A stretch of DNA of 64,000 bases from Pleodorina starrii (taxonomy: Eukaryota > Chlorophyta > Chlorophyceae > Chlamydomonadales > Volvocaceae). Both the position numbers and the translations under genes were made by a program. The DNA lies in assembly GCA_030267565.1 (NCBI GenBank), contig BRXU01000002.1:7073501-7137500 (forward strand). The letters are read 5' to 3'. The number at the start of each line of letters is the position of its first letter. The stretch's first letter is position 1. Of this stretch, positions 44,346 to 57,006 are shown one piece after another. The notes beneath the pieces were generated by a model. That model was not told the origin of the DNA, did not search any database, and saw only the letters and a program-made list of their open reading frames with translations.

Positions 44346-47300
44346 TCAGCCCGCCAAGGGGGCGCCCATGTCGGTGGTCACGACGGGCGGCGAGCGGATG
44401 TTGGGGGGCGAGCCGGCTGCTGCTGATGGAGCGGGGTGCAGGGGAGAAGATGGGCGGGCGGGCGGGCGGGATGGGAGGGGCCAGGGAGTTATATGCTCCT
44501 TTATATACGGTAAGAATGAGTCACTGCGGACGTTGTGGATGGGAGGGGAGGGGGGAGGTGGAAGAGCGTTCGAAGCGGCGGGAGCGTTTGGCGCCATGAG
44601 CGGGCCTGGCAGACAGACGCAAGCAGTCTTGTACGGCGGGGCTCCGGTCCGGAGAGGCAGAGCAATCTTCTCGCAGAGGGAGTGAGAGAAAAGGATCGCG
44701 GAGGGGAAAGAATGCGGCCGATCGTCTAGAAGGGCGAGTACGACAGGCGGCCAGTAAGGCAGACCGGGCTGCCGCTCGGCAGGGCGCACACCCTCTCCAG
44801 CTGCTGCAGTCGTTCACCCCTCTGCTCTCCACCCCGCCCCGCCCCCTCCCCTGCCCCGCCCCCCTGTTCCTCTGTACCTCCAAACCCCCGCCGCCGCCCC
44901 TCATTCGCCGCATTCGGCACACGGCTCTCCACCACCCCACCGCTCCAAGACCCACCCACATTGCCCGAACCCGGCTCGCGATGGATCCCACCCACTCGCG
45001 TTCCCTCGCCCCGGGCCGTTCTAATTACCACCCACTCCCCACCCCACTCTCCATCCCACCCACTCCCCACCCCACCCACTCCCCACTTTCCGCTCCAGCC
45101 CCACCCCGGCCGCACTCCCCGCCCCTCACTCCCCCCACCCGCTCACCGGGCTCCTGGCTGGCGGCCGCGCTGCCGCTCCGGGTCAGCCCCAGCCCCAGCT
45201 CCAGGGGGCCCACCTCGTGCAGCAGCGCCTCACCACCGCCACCGCCACCGCCCTGCAACCACATCCAAATCACACACATATGCACACACACACCGGCATT
45301 GCGTCGGGACGTTGAGAGACGAGCAAGACCATTAAGCGGCAGCAGCAGCAGCAGGAGGCTCGCTTGGTACATAGATTGCTCCCAGTGCGCCCATTGCTCT
45401 GAGCGAGAGTGCCGCCGAGCTGGCTGGCTAGTACGGTTGTGTTGTGTTGTGTTGGGTTGTGTTGTGTTGTGTTGTGTTGGGTTGTGTCGGGTTGGGTTCT
45501 GTTGTGTTGTGTTGTGTTGTGTTGGGTTGACTTGGGTTGGGTTGACTTGGGTTGTGTTGGGTTGGGTTGGGTTGACTTGGGTTGGGTTGACTTGGGTTGG
45601 GTTGTGTTGGGTTGTGTTGTGTTGGGTTGTGTTGTGTTGTGTTGTGTTGGGTTGGGTTGTGTTGGGTTGTGTTGGGTTGGGTGCGCACCTGCGCCTTGAC
45701 GGCCACTGGCGGCGGCAACTGCACCGGCGGGGGCGGGGGGACCGGCGGCGGCGGCGGCGGGGGCAGCGGCATCTCGGTGGTGACTGTGCCACTTGCCATG
45801 CGGGCTACGGGCGCCAGAGACATCGCCACCGGGGGGGCACTGCCGCTGGGGGGCCCGGCCAGTGCACCGCTCAGCTGGAGGGCGGGAGGGTGGGGGGGGA
45901 GGAGGGGCGGGGAGGGGTTCAGGGAGGGATATGCTCCTTTACATAACGGGAGGGTGGGGGAGAGAGAGAGTGAGGACAGAGGAGGGGCAGGCAAACAAGG
46001 AGGGGGAGCAGGGTTGCGAGGAAAGGGCGGGCGGGAGTGAAGGTCAGTTACCGGGCTGCAGATTGCCACAATTGGGCAGTTGGGGGTCGGCAGAGGCAGC
46101 CGAGCCACCACGTCCAACGAGTTAGTCGCGTGCCGACAAAGGCAGAGCCCAGCGCTCACCGTGTCATCGGCCAATCATCCAACATTTACACAAGCCATGC
46201 AGTCGGTCGGTCGGTGCTTCCATGCAGTTGCTACTACTGTGCAAACATTAACAAAAGCAGAGCAACCCCACACCCACACCCTGATAGGCATCATCGCAAG
46301 AGAGAGGCCGCGGCCGCAGTGGTGTGTGTGTGGTGGTGGTGGTGGTGGTGGGCTTTAGAGGGCTGCCGGTGCGCACAGGCGCCGCCCCGCACCAGCTGCC
46401 AGCTGCCAGGCCCCGCCATGTCCTGCCCTGCCAACCAGACAAACACCGACCGACCCCGAGTTTCATGTCGCTCAACGTCACCAGCAGCAGCAGCGGCAGC
46501 GGCGGCAGCAGCAGCCGCCAGGGGGCTCGCAACGTTTACAGGCCATGCGGTTACAAAACACGGCGGGTCAACGTGCACATGTACACATGCACGTGCATCG
46601 ACCGGCAGCCACTGCCCCCCTCCCTAATGTGCGTCTACACCTCTCCTCCCCCTCCCGTTCCCATCCCCATTGTGTGCCTTTGTGTGCCATTGTCTGCCGC
46701 CAACCCAAGGGACACGGGGGGGGGGGTCCAGAGGCATCAGGCAGCACCCGACCGGTGGGCCCCGACCCAGCAGTACTGGGAGCACCCCAGCTAGTCGACA
46801 GGAGGGCGGGGGGGGGGGCGGCTGGAAGGAAGGAAGAGGAAGGGGGGATTGATTCCGGGCTTCGGGTGAGGTGGCTGCACACAGGTGGGAGCCCACGTGT
46901 GGGTACTCCGCAGGGGTGGCAACCAGGAATGAATGAATGAACGCGCCCACAGCAGTGTCAGTCAGTCAGGGGTGTTCTCTCGACGACTGTCAATCGATCG
47001 ATGAAGGGCTATGATCTTGTGAAGTAAAAGCACACATTCCAGTCGTGTCCGCAACAACCACACGCGCGGCGCACCGGGGCGGGGGTGGGGGGTGGGGGTT
47101 GGGGGGTGCCCGCCGCTGCCTCTCCCCTCCCCCCTCCTGACTGACTGATTGATTGCCTATCATCAGCTGTGCGCGGAAGCCGCACCGCACCGCACCGTAC
47201 CGCGCACTCGGCGGCCTCCTTGCTGCCAGACGCAAGGCCCCCCCCGGCCCCCCCCTCAGAACCACGCAATCCAACCGCACTTCATTGTGGACACACACCC

Positions 47301-50300
47301 AGCCGCGCGACGACTTCGCCCGTACATCCGTACATCCGTATGTTTTCGTAAAAAAAGAACAATGCGGCTCCGCAAGTGGCGGACAGCAGCAGTACAACCA
47401 AGTACCTCATGCAAGGGGAGGGGGGTTGGAGCAAAACCACCGTGTGGTTTCGGAGCCCTACTGTCGAGGGCCGCTAGCAGCAATGCCTCCCATTGCCACA
47501 CTGTGTGTTGCGGTGTTGCGGTGTACCTACAACGCCCCGAACGGGCAAAGATATACGTACGGGTCCTCCTCCTCCTCCTCCTCGTCGTCGTCGTTGCAAT
47601 ACAACCGGTCGCCGTTTGAGCGGTGTCAAGACCAAAGCTGCGACACCCGTCCAGTCCCGTCCCGTCCCGCCCAGTCCCGTCCCCAATTAGTGAACGGCGC
47701 ATGAGAAGTGCTGTGTGTGCGGCTGTACCGGAGCCACCCCTCCCTCTCTTAGCCCGCACCGCGCGCTGCCACATTGCTGGCACATTGTTGATGCGACGCA
47801 TTCGGAAAAAGAACGTTCTATGTACGATTCAGGGAGCGACGCCGCGGGACGGGCGGGCGGGCGGGCAAGGGGGGGACGGCGACACAGCCCCCCCCCCCTC
47901 CGCGTATGGGATGTGCCGAGGGAGAGGGAGAGGGAGCGGGAGACAGCAGCAACGGGGCCACAAAAGCCACACAGCCCAGCCCACGGCCCCGCAGTTGCGT
48001 GCAGGACGACTCGGCCGCGCTCACCCCCACCCCCACCACCCTCCCACTATTCCGTGGAGAAGAGCCCGAGGGCGCAGCGCAGCGTATGCCAGCGTCCTTC
48101 GGAGGGGGCCCCGCGGAGACAGGGAGGAGGGAGGGAGGGAGGCCTGCCGGCTGCCCGCCCAAGAGCGCCGGCAAGCCCCCCCCCCTCCCGCAAACCTCCC
48201 GCCCAGCCGGCCCTCCAGCCTACGCGCCCGCGCTCCATTTCCTTGTCCAGCCTGGCTGACCGACACGCAGTCGGTCAGACCTGAGGGGGTGTGGTGTGGT
48301 GTGGTTGAAGCGGGCTGCGAGGTTTCGGCCGGCCTGCCGCGACTGCATCCGCTCGCTCGACAACCCCCCTTTCCCTTTCCCACCTCCTTTCCCCCCCCCC
48401 CCTCCCAACAGCCCAACCTCTCATGACGCAGCCACCACAACTCCGCACCCCTCCGAATCCCGTTCCACACCAACCGGACGCCAACTGCCGCCACTCCACT
48501 CCACTCCACTCCGCACCTCAGCGCCCCTCCACGGCCCACCGCCACCAGCCCACCGCCACCGGCGGTATCCCATGTCCCGTTGCGCCTCCCCCTCTCTCCC
48601 TGCTGGCCCCACTGCCGCCCTCCTCACTCTCCCTCACCCACCCACCCACCCACCCACCCACCTGGCTAGTGAGGCTCCCGCTCGTCCCCGGCGCCCCTCC
48701 TCCTCCTCCTCCTCCTCCGCTGCCGCTGCTGGCCGAGGCGGCGGTGACGAGGCCGGACAGTGTGGCCCCGGCCGCCTGCATCTGGAGGTGCTCGTCGTGG
48801 GACATGGCCTGAGCCTGACAGGGGGAGAGGGAGGGGAAGGGGAGGGGGCGCCAGGGAGTTATCCACGTATAGGCCGGAGCCCGTGAACGGTAAAGTAACG
48901 GAAGAAGGAGGGTCAGGGAGCGATATGCTCCTCGGGGAAGGGGAAGGGGCGGGGAGGTAATAAAGATGAAACCGCACGGAGTGTGTGCGGTGTGTGGGGG
49001 GGAGAGGAGGGAGTATTCACGTAAAGGCCGGAGCCCGTAAGCGGTAACGTATGAGAAGAATCCTTCCCGTCTGCAAAAGGACAGAGAGAGGCGGGTACAG
49101 AGTACACAGAGGGTCCAAACAGGCAATAGGCTGAAAGTGACAGTGACAGTGACAAGGGGGGGGGGACAGAATAGGGCCCACCCAGCAGGGAGAGACCTAG
49201 CGGGGAGTGAGTGAGTGAGTGATCCGGATCCAGATGGAACGGAAGCAGGGAACCAAGCAGCAGGGGTAGGGCGGGGCAGGGCAGGTGTGACATTGGGGAC
49301 GAGGGGTGAAAGGTGGGGGGCAAAGCCCTGTTCACGCAGGAAAGCATAAGGGGGTAAGAAAGAAGATACAGCAGAAGGGGGTCCTCGCATACCCTAAGCC
49401 TAGCAGCATCAAGGGGGTGTGGGCCACAGCCCCGCGCGGCCCACCCGCGGCGCCGTGTCAAAGGGAACGGGACTGCCCCCCGAGCCCTGAGGCCCCGGAG
49501 GAGGGCATCCCGACCAGATGAAACAAAGCACCCTGGCTGTTGCGGTCATCAAGGCACCGTCATGCGTCATCCAATCCAATCACTCCACCGCCAATGGCCC
49601 CCTCCGATGTTTCTTTATACCCCTCCGAAACCACCCAACTGGCGGCCACTCCACCAAACGGCTGGTGGGTATGTGGGTAGGTGGGTGGGTGGGTGGATAA
49701 GGGTTGGGGTTCGCTGTTGGTGTATCGTCTGCTCGCCCTGCCCAGTCCCAGAGGCGGCGCGGTGCGCAGACGGGCCATCCCCCCACCCCTCCACCCCCCG
49801 GGCTCCGGCCTATGCGTTGATAACCCCCGCCCGCCCGCCCTCCCTACCTGCAGCAGCAGCGATGAGACTGTCGGCATCTGCATGTTCATGTTCATGTTCA
49901 TGTTCATGTTCCCTGGGGGAGCACTGCCCCCCGCCACTGCGAGGTTGACGGCCTGCTGAGCCAACAGAGACTGCAGGTCCAGAGAGAGAAGCTGAGCCGC
50001 CTGGGGGGTTGGGGGGATGGGGGGATGGGGTGTGTGTGGGGGTTGGGGGTTTGGGGGGTGGGGGCGGGTTGGGGGGGGGTTGGGGGTTGGGGCGAGAGAG
50101 GCGGCGGGAGCCAAGCCGGGGGCGACACCAGGTCTGTGTTGCGGAAAGTACCCACCGTGTTGTGCTGCGGCGGGTCCGTCCGTGAGCGAGGGCGCGAGGG
50201 CGATGCGGCCCCAGCCCCAGCTCGCTCAGCAATACAGCGCACAAAGGGCGGAACTGCGCAGTCAGTCGCGCGGACACGTGCCGCCACAGCAGCCGCTGTC

Positions 50301-53300
50301 CCACCTCCCACCTCCCACCTCCCACACACCACTAAGAGGCTCATATCGGCAGGTAACCGGCCGCAGCCGCAGCCGCAGCCGCAGGCTGGGGAACCACCCG
50401 CCTCACCACATCCCGGGTCGGGCTGGGTCGGGACTTGAGAGGCACAAACCCGTCCCCCCCCCCTCCCCCTCCCCCTCCCCCCGCCGCCGCATACAATACA
50501 ATCCTTTCCACTCCGTTCACTCCGTTCCAATCCACTGATGCCACATCACTCATCGAGACATTCGGCTCGCACAGCCGCACGGGGGTGAGGGGGGGTCACG
50601 GGGTGGGGGCGAGGGGAGGGGGTGTTGCTACCTGTACCGAGACCCGCCCCCCGACCCGACCCGCCGGGCCACACCTACGACCTACCCGCTGCGCCCCCTC
50701 GCCCTCGCCGCCTGCGCCTCCGCCTCCGCCTGCGCCGTTGGCCTGCAGCGCGTTCAGGAGCGCCGGCAGCGACAGCTGCGGCAGACCGCAGCCCTGCGGA
50801 CCCGCCGCCGCCGCCGCCTGCAGCAGACTGCTCACCGTCACCGCCTGCATCTGCATCTGATGCATCGGCATCTGCTGCGGCCCCGGGCCCCCCGCGATGG
50901 GCTCTTGCTGCTGCTGTTGCCGCTTGAGCCTGAAGCAGAGTCCGGGCGGTTTCGGAGCAGAGCAGCGCAGCGCAACGCGGCGCCGTCAGGTGGTGGTGGT
51001 GGCGGCGGCAGCGGGCGGACGGGGCAGCGGCGTCAGCAGCAGCAGCAGTGGAGCGGTTCAGGGGTACAGCAGGAGGCAGGCAGGCAGTCAGGCAGGTAGG
51101 TGGGTAGGCGGGAGCGGCACCCGATGCAAAGGCGTGTGGAGTTCAGCCGCAGCGGATCGAGGGTCGGAGGAGGAGGAGGTGCGACTCGTATGTATGCCTC
51201 ATGTTATGCTTTGTGTGTTCCGTGGCGTAGATGTGGACGTCGAGGTGACGGAAGCGGCCGCCGTCGCCCCCCCCCACTCACAGGGGGGTACTCACCCACC
51301 CGGCAACAAAGAGACCGTTTCCTAGGGGCACCGCACGATGGGGGCGGTGAGCAGTGGCGAGTAGTGGGGAGGGCAGCAGCTGCGCAAGTGGCCGGCTAGC
51401 GGCTACGGTCGCTCCCGGACACCCAACGGACACGCAACTCCGGTACCCCAGCCGCCCGCCGCAAGAGCTAGAGCTACCGGCAAGAAATACCGCCACCGCT
51501 ACCGAACAACCCGCCCGCCTCCGTCGACACCCCACCCCACCCCCCACTTCTCCCTCCCTAAAACCCGCCCGCCCCCCCCACCGCCCGCTCTACCTCCGCC
51601 CGTCCCCTCCATCCCCCGCTCTCCCTCTGCGCCCCGCCTGCCCACCCACCCCCCGCCCCCGCCCCGCCCCGCCCCCGCCCCGCTCTCCTCACTTTTGCGA
51701 GATCTCGTACTCCTTCCGCCAGCGGCCCACGTCCACTCCCCGCTCCCGCAGCGTGACCTCGTGGTGGCGCAGAAAGTGTTTCCTCACGCAGTCCGTGTGG
51801 TAGGCCGAGTAGGCGGTGCAGGCGTGGTTGCACAGCAGACACATGATCCTCTTGTGGTCGGAAACCTGGGGGGGGGGGCGGGGCGGGGAGAGACAGCGCC
51901 CGGGGCGGGTAACACGGGGGGTAATTAAAACGGCCCGGGGCGGGGGGGGGAGCGGGTGACACGGGGCGCAGAGCAGCGGCGGCGAGCAGCGGTGGGTTGG
52001 ATGGGTGGGGTTTTGGACGGGTGGGGTTTGGGGTCAGGGGCGCGGTGCCTGGCGGCCCGCTGATCGGGGAGAAGAGGATGGCTGAGGCGGGGGGGGGGGG
52101 GAGAAAGGGAGGGAAGCGGGGAAAGGAAGGAAAGGGGGTAACGCCCTCCGACTCCCAGGCAAGCGCCTCAGCTGCGCGCGCAGCTACCAGCGCCACACAC
52201 ACAAACACACACACGCACACACACATACACACCCACAAAGGAACAAGCGAATTCTTTCCCGACGCCGCGTCGACTTATGTCAGACCACCCACCCAGCCAC
52301 CCACCCAGCCACCCACCCAGACCACCCACCCCCCCAGCCGCACCCCTCCAGCCACCCGTCCACCCAGTCGCACCCCTCCAGCCCACCCGCCCGGGCCCCC
52401 CACCCACCTCCACCATGTGCACAATCTGTCCGTCGAACAGCTCCGCGATCTTGCGGCTCATGTCCGCCATCTTCTTACAGTGCTGGGCCTCGTTCTTGAA
52501 CCTGGGGGGCGGGGAGGCAGGAGCCGGAGGGCCAGGGCGGGGGCGGGTCGAGGCCTGCGTGCACTTCGTTCTCGGTGGCGGCCCCGTGGCATGCGTGTGT
52601 CCCGGGGAGCCCTCACAAGATCACAGGGAGGGGAGGGGCGCGGAACGGAAAGCGAAGGCCGTACACGGCCCCCCGAGCGAGACCGGAGCTCCGGGTGTCC
52701 CGCCCCCTCCCTGTCATTCGCGGGACACATTCGTTCGTTGCTCGGTGGAAATGGACTGCTGGCGAGGAGGGGCAGGAGTCGCTGCTGCTGCTGGCTGAGA
52801 CGCGTTCACTGAAACCCCGCCCCGACCGCGTAATCCGGCTCGGGCGACGGTGACGGTGACGCGAGATGGTGAAAATCCCCTGAGTGAAAGGTGGACCAGG
52901 CGGTGGGATCCGTCATTGGGGGCATAGGGCCTCCTTGGGGGGGCCACTTTGGGGGTTATCTACGTATAGGCCGGAGCCCGTGGGCCACTTTCGGGGGGGG
53001 GGGGGCAGATCCAAGATGCGGTACCGCGGGGGGGGGGGGGGAAGGGGGCGGTCTACGCCGCCAGCGCGCACCCACCGCCCGTCCGCGTGCCGCGTCTTGC
53101 TCTCCTTCTTGGCTTGGCCCCCGCCGGCGCCGCCGCCGCCCATGGCGCCCTCGCTGCCGCTCTGTCGCTGCATCCCCAGCAGCGAACTCATCTGCGAGAG
53201 GGGGGGAGGGGGAGGGGAGGGGAGGGGAAGGAGGGGAGGGAGGGGAGGCGGGTGGAGGGCCTACCTGGATTCAGGAGCACACAGACATCAGAGAAGCTCT

Positions 53301-56300
53301 GCGGTTCAATCAGTAAGGCAATTAAAAGAAAGTGTGTTGGAGTTGCGCCGCACCGCCTGTGCAGCCTGCCATGCAAACCTACCAGGCAGCAGCAGCAGCA
53401 GCAGCAGCCCGGTCCAGTGTCCAGGGTGGTGGTGGTGGGTGGGAGAGGGATGGCCGCGTTCCAGACCAGCCCTGCAGAATATGCGCACGCCTATGCTGCC
53501 CTCCCCGCGCGCCGCCTCCGTCCCTTCGTTCGCTGCGGCATCTTTTTGTTTACTCCCCCCCCTCCCTCCCGGGGGCACCCAGCAGTCCGCTACTGCGTCC
53601 TTACGCGCACCAACACGTGTATGCGCACTTCGTGCTGAATGGGATTGGATCCCCTTCTGTACGCGAGGCTACTGGATACTGGATTGGCGCCGCCGTGGCG
53701 GGGGCCTGCTGCCGTGCTGCGTCCCCTTCCCCCCGACGACAGCCTCGACGACCCCGACACGTGTCCAACAGACCCCACCCATCGACACCGCATTGATACA
53801 TCGGTACCCCCCCCCCCACACACACACACACTGAGAAAGTCAACCTCGCCAACTGAAGAAAGAAACATGCGGCAAAACCCTCAAACCCCTAAACCCCCAC
53901 CCCGAGGCACCCACCGGCCCGCCCTCCCCCGGCGTGTCGCCGTCCTCGCCGTCGTCGCCGTCCAGGTCGCCCGCCATGCCGTACATGCCGCCCTCCTGCT
54001 GCGCCGCCTCGCTGTGCTGCGACGCCAGCGGCAGGCCGTAGGGCGGGAAGCCCGCAGCCGCCAGAGCCGCCGCCGCCGCCGCCGCGGCTGCGTGTTGTGG
54101 CTGCGGGTGCAGATGAGTCCCCAGCAGCGCCGCGGCAGCCGCGCCGTCGACGCCCGGTATCAGCAGGGCGGGCGGCGGCAGGGGTGAGGGGTTGGCGGGG
54201 GGGGCGGTCGCGGTCGCAGGCACCGCGGACTCGCGCCCCGCCGAGTGCGCCGCGGCGGCGTCCAGAATACCTGAGGCAGGAAAGGAAGGGAAAGGAAGGG
54301 AAGGGAAGGGGAAGGGGCGCACGGGGCGGTCCACGTTGGCGCAAAGGTGCGGCGAGCACGTCCATCCATCGCCACCCGGTCAGCGCAGGAACCCGGGCGG
54401 GCACATGCAAAGGCGGGGTTGGAGTGCACTCCGGTCGCAGAGCGGCAGCACAGCGCTCCTCCAGCCCGCACGAATCGGCTTGGCTCGCGACCGCCACAGG
54501 TTGCCCCTGGAGACACACGTTCCCAATGGGGACATGGACGGACGGACAACACCCGGCCGATGCAGATGCCGCAGATGCCGCGGACAGGCTGCTGCTGCTG
54601 CCCCAACCCCCAACCCCCTGGGGGCTGCCGCTGGCGCTGGCGCTCGGGAGCACCACCCAGCGCCTTCCCACGCAACGAACAACACACCGCCGCCCGGCTT
54701 GCAGTGGTTGCTGCAGTGGGCTCCAGACAAGGAGCTGCCCTCGTGAGGGGGAGGGTGGAGCCAGCCGGCGGTAGGGGCCCCCCTTCCCCTTCCCTTCCTC
54801 CCCCCCTCCCCCCCCCTCTCCCCGCCCTGCCTCCTGGCTGGACCTCTCACCGGTGATCCGCGCGCGGATGAGGTCCCGGGGGGCCATCTCCTCGCTGGTG
54901 GTGTTGAGGTACAGGCGGCACTGCTCCACGTCCGTCGACTGAGCGGCCTGGGCCCTGCAGCGGGAGAGAAAGAGAGAGAGGGGGTGAGGTACTGAGGTTT
55001 GAAGAGTGAATTTGCAAGAATGAAGCAAGAAGCCCTGCGGACGTTGTAGTCTGAAGGTCGGGGGGTGGGGTTCAGGGAGTGATATGCTCCTTTATAAAAT
55101 AGGGGGGTGGGGTGGGGTGGGGTGGGGAAGGGTGGGGGGCCGCAGGCCGGAGCAGACAGTCCATGGATGGGCTGGGCAAGTGGGGGCCAGGAAACTCGTG
55201 GGTGCAGCCGAGCGGCACAGACGGACCCCGCCAGGCGGCGGCGCGCGCGTGCGAGGAAAGGCACGGCGGCGTGCACGCACCGGTTCACAGGTTGGGACGC
55301 GTGGCAAACAGGCAAGATGTGGGAGGCGTCCAAGGCGGGAAGGTGCCCCTGAATCGCAATCGACGGCCGGCGGCAGCCTTGCCTCGGGACCGGAGCCTCG
55401 ACCTTGGCTTGGCCTGACTTGGCCGGCCAAGCCAAGGCGGGCTGCCGCTGTGAATGTAAGCGTGCGGGCTGCCAACGGCCGGCCAAGCCAGGCCAAGCCA
55501 AGCCAAAGCGGCGGCTCCGCTCCCGAGGCAAGGCTGCCGCCGGCCGAGGCCCAGGCCGAGGCCGTGCATCGGTGCGCGCCGATGGCGACCTGTGTGTAAG
55601 CCTGGCTCCTGAGCATCCGCGGGATAAGCCTTTGCTGCTTACACTGTGCTGATGTGGGCGGTGAGGTGAGGTGGGGTGGGGTGAGGTGAGGTGGGGTGAG
55701 GTGGGGTGGGGTTAGGTGAGGTGAGGTGAGGTCTGAGGTGAGGTGCCGCAAGTACCTGAAGTAGTCGAAGGCCCCCGCCAGCGCCGAGTCGCTGACGATG
55801 GGCACCAGCTCGTTCTGGTAGCGGTACTTGAACAGCCACGTGACACTGTGCTCGATCTGGAGGACAGAAGGAGTTGTGTGGATGGGTGGGTAGAGGGCGA
55901 GCAACACCACAGCCACAACCACACGCGTGCGCCCAGTGCAGGTAGGTTGGGTGCATGTAGCGGCGCCCCGAGGGAACGGGAGACAGCGGCGAGGCAGAGG
56001 CCCCCACGGGGGGGGGGGGGCAGCGAGCGGAGACAGACGCGCTGTCGGGGCGCGGCCCAGGCCCAGGGAGGGGCAGGCAAGCAACGACACCCCGCGATAG
56101 GCAAGTTGTGTGGATGGGTAGGTGGGTGGGTGGGTGGGTGGTTAGGTGGGGGTGTTACAGCGGCGCCCGCCTGACGCTCGTCCGGAGACCCGTTCGACTT
56201 CGACTTCGACTGCACAGCGCAACGCGCTTCTCCTCGTCTCGTCTCGTCTAAAGGGTGCCCTCGTAGTGCAGAGCGGGTCCCTCGCCTGAGCTCATGTTCT

Positions 56301-56966
56301 TGTTCATGCTCATGCGGAGGGAGCCGCACTCACGAGTGTCCCGCCCCCCCACCCTTAACCCCCCTTCCCTCCCTCCCGGCGGCGGTGGCCCCGTCAGACC
56401 CCCCCTCATCAAACTCCTCGCGGCAGCAACGCCCTCGAACACGCCCCAACGCCCGCCGCCTCCTCGCGTCCTCAGTCCTCACCCCCCCTTTAGTCTCTAC
56501 CCTCGGCGCCCCCCGGGACAGAACCCACCTGCAGAAACGTGCGCAGCGCGGCCGTGAGCTCCCCCAGTGTGCGCGGCTGCGACTCGGGCGGCGGCAACGT
56601 CCACGGCCCCAGGTTGTCCTCCGCCTGCACCCAGCATCAGCATCAGCAGCAGCATCAGCAGCAGCATCAGGAGCAGCATCAGCAGCAGAGTCGCAGTCAA
56701 CACAAAGCCCCCATGGCGCCGGTGGCCGGCGTTGGAAAATGAAACAGAGTGGGCCGAGCCGGGTCTTCGGCCGGGGGGCCTCCACCAGTCCCCGACCCCC
56801 CGGGTATTGCGGCCGGCACGGCTCCGCTTCCTGCCATTACTGCCATTACCACGTGCAGCAGCCAGGCGGACCGGGCCGCATTCTCATGAGTGAGTGAGTG
56901 AATTGCTCTCCCCTGCCGCCCACACGTCAGGCAGCACGCCGGTATCACTCTATCTATCTATCACTC

Positions 56967-57006
<40 letters not shown>

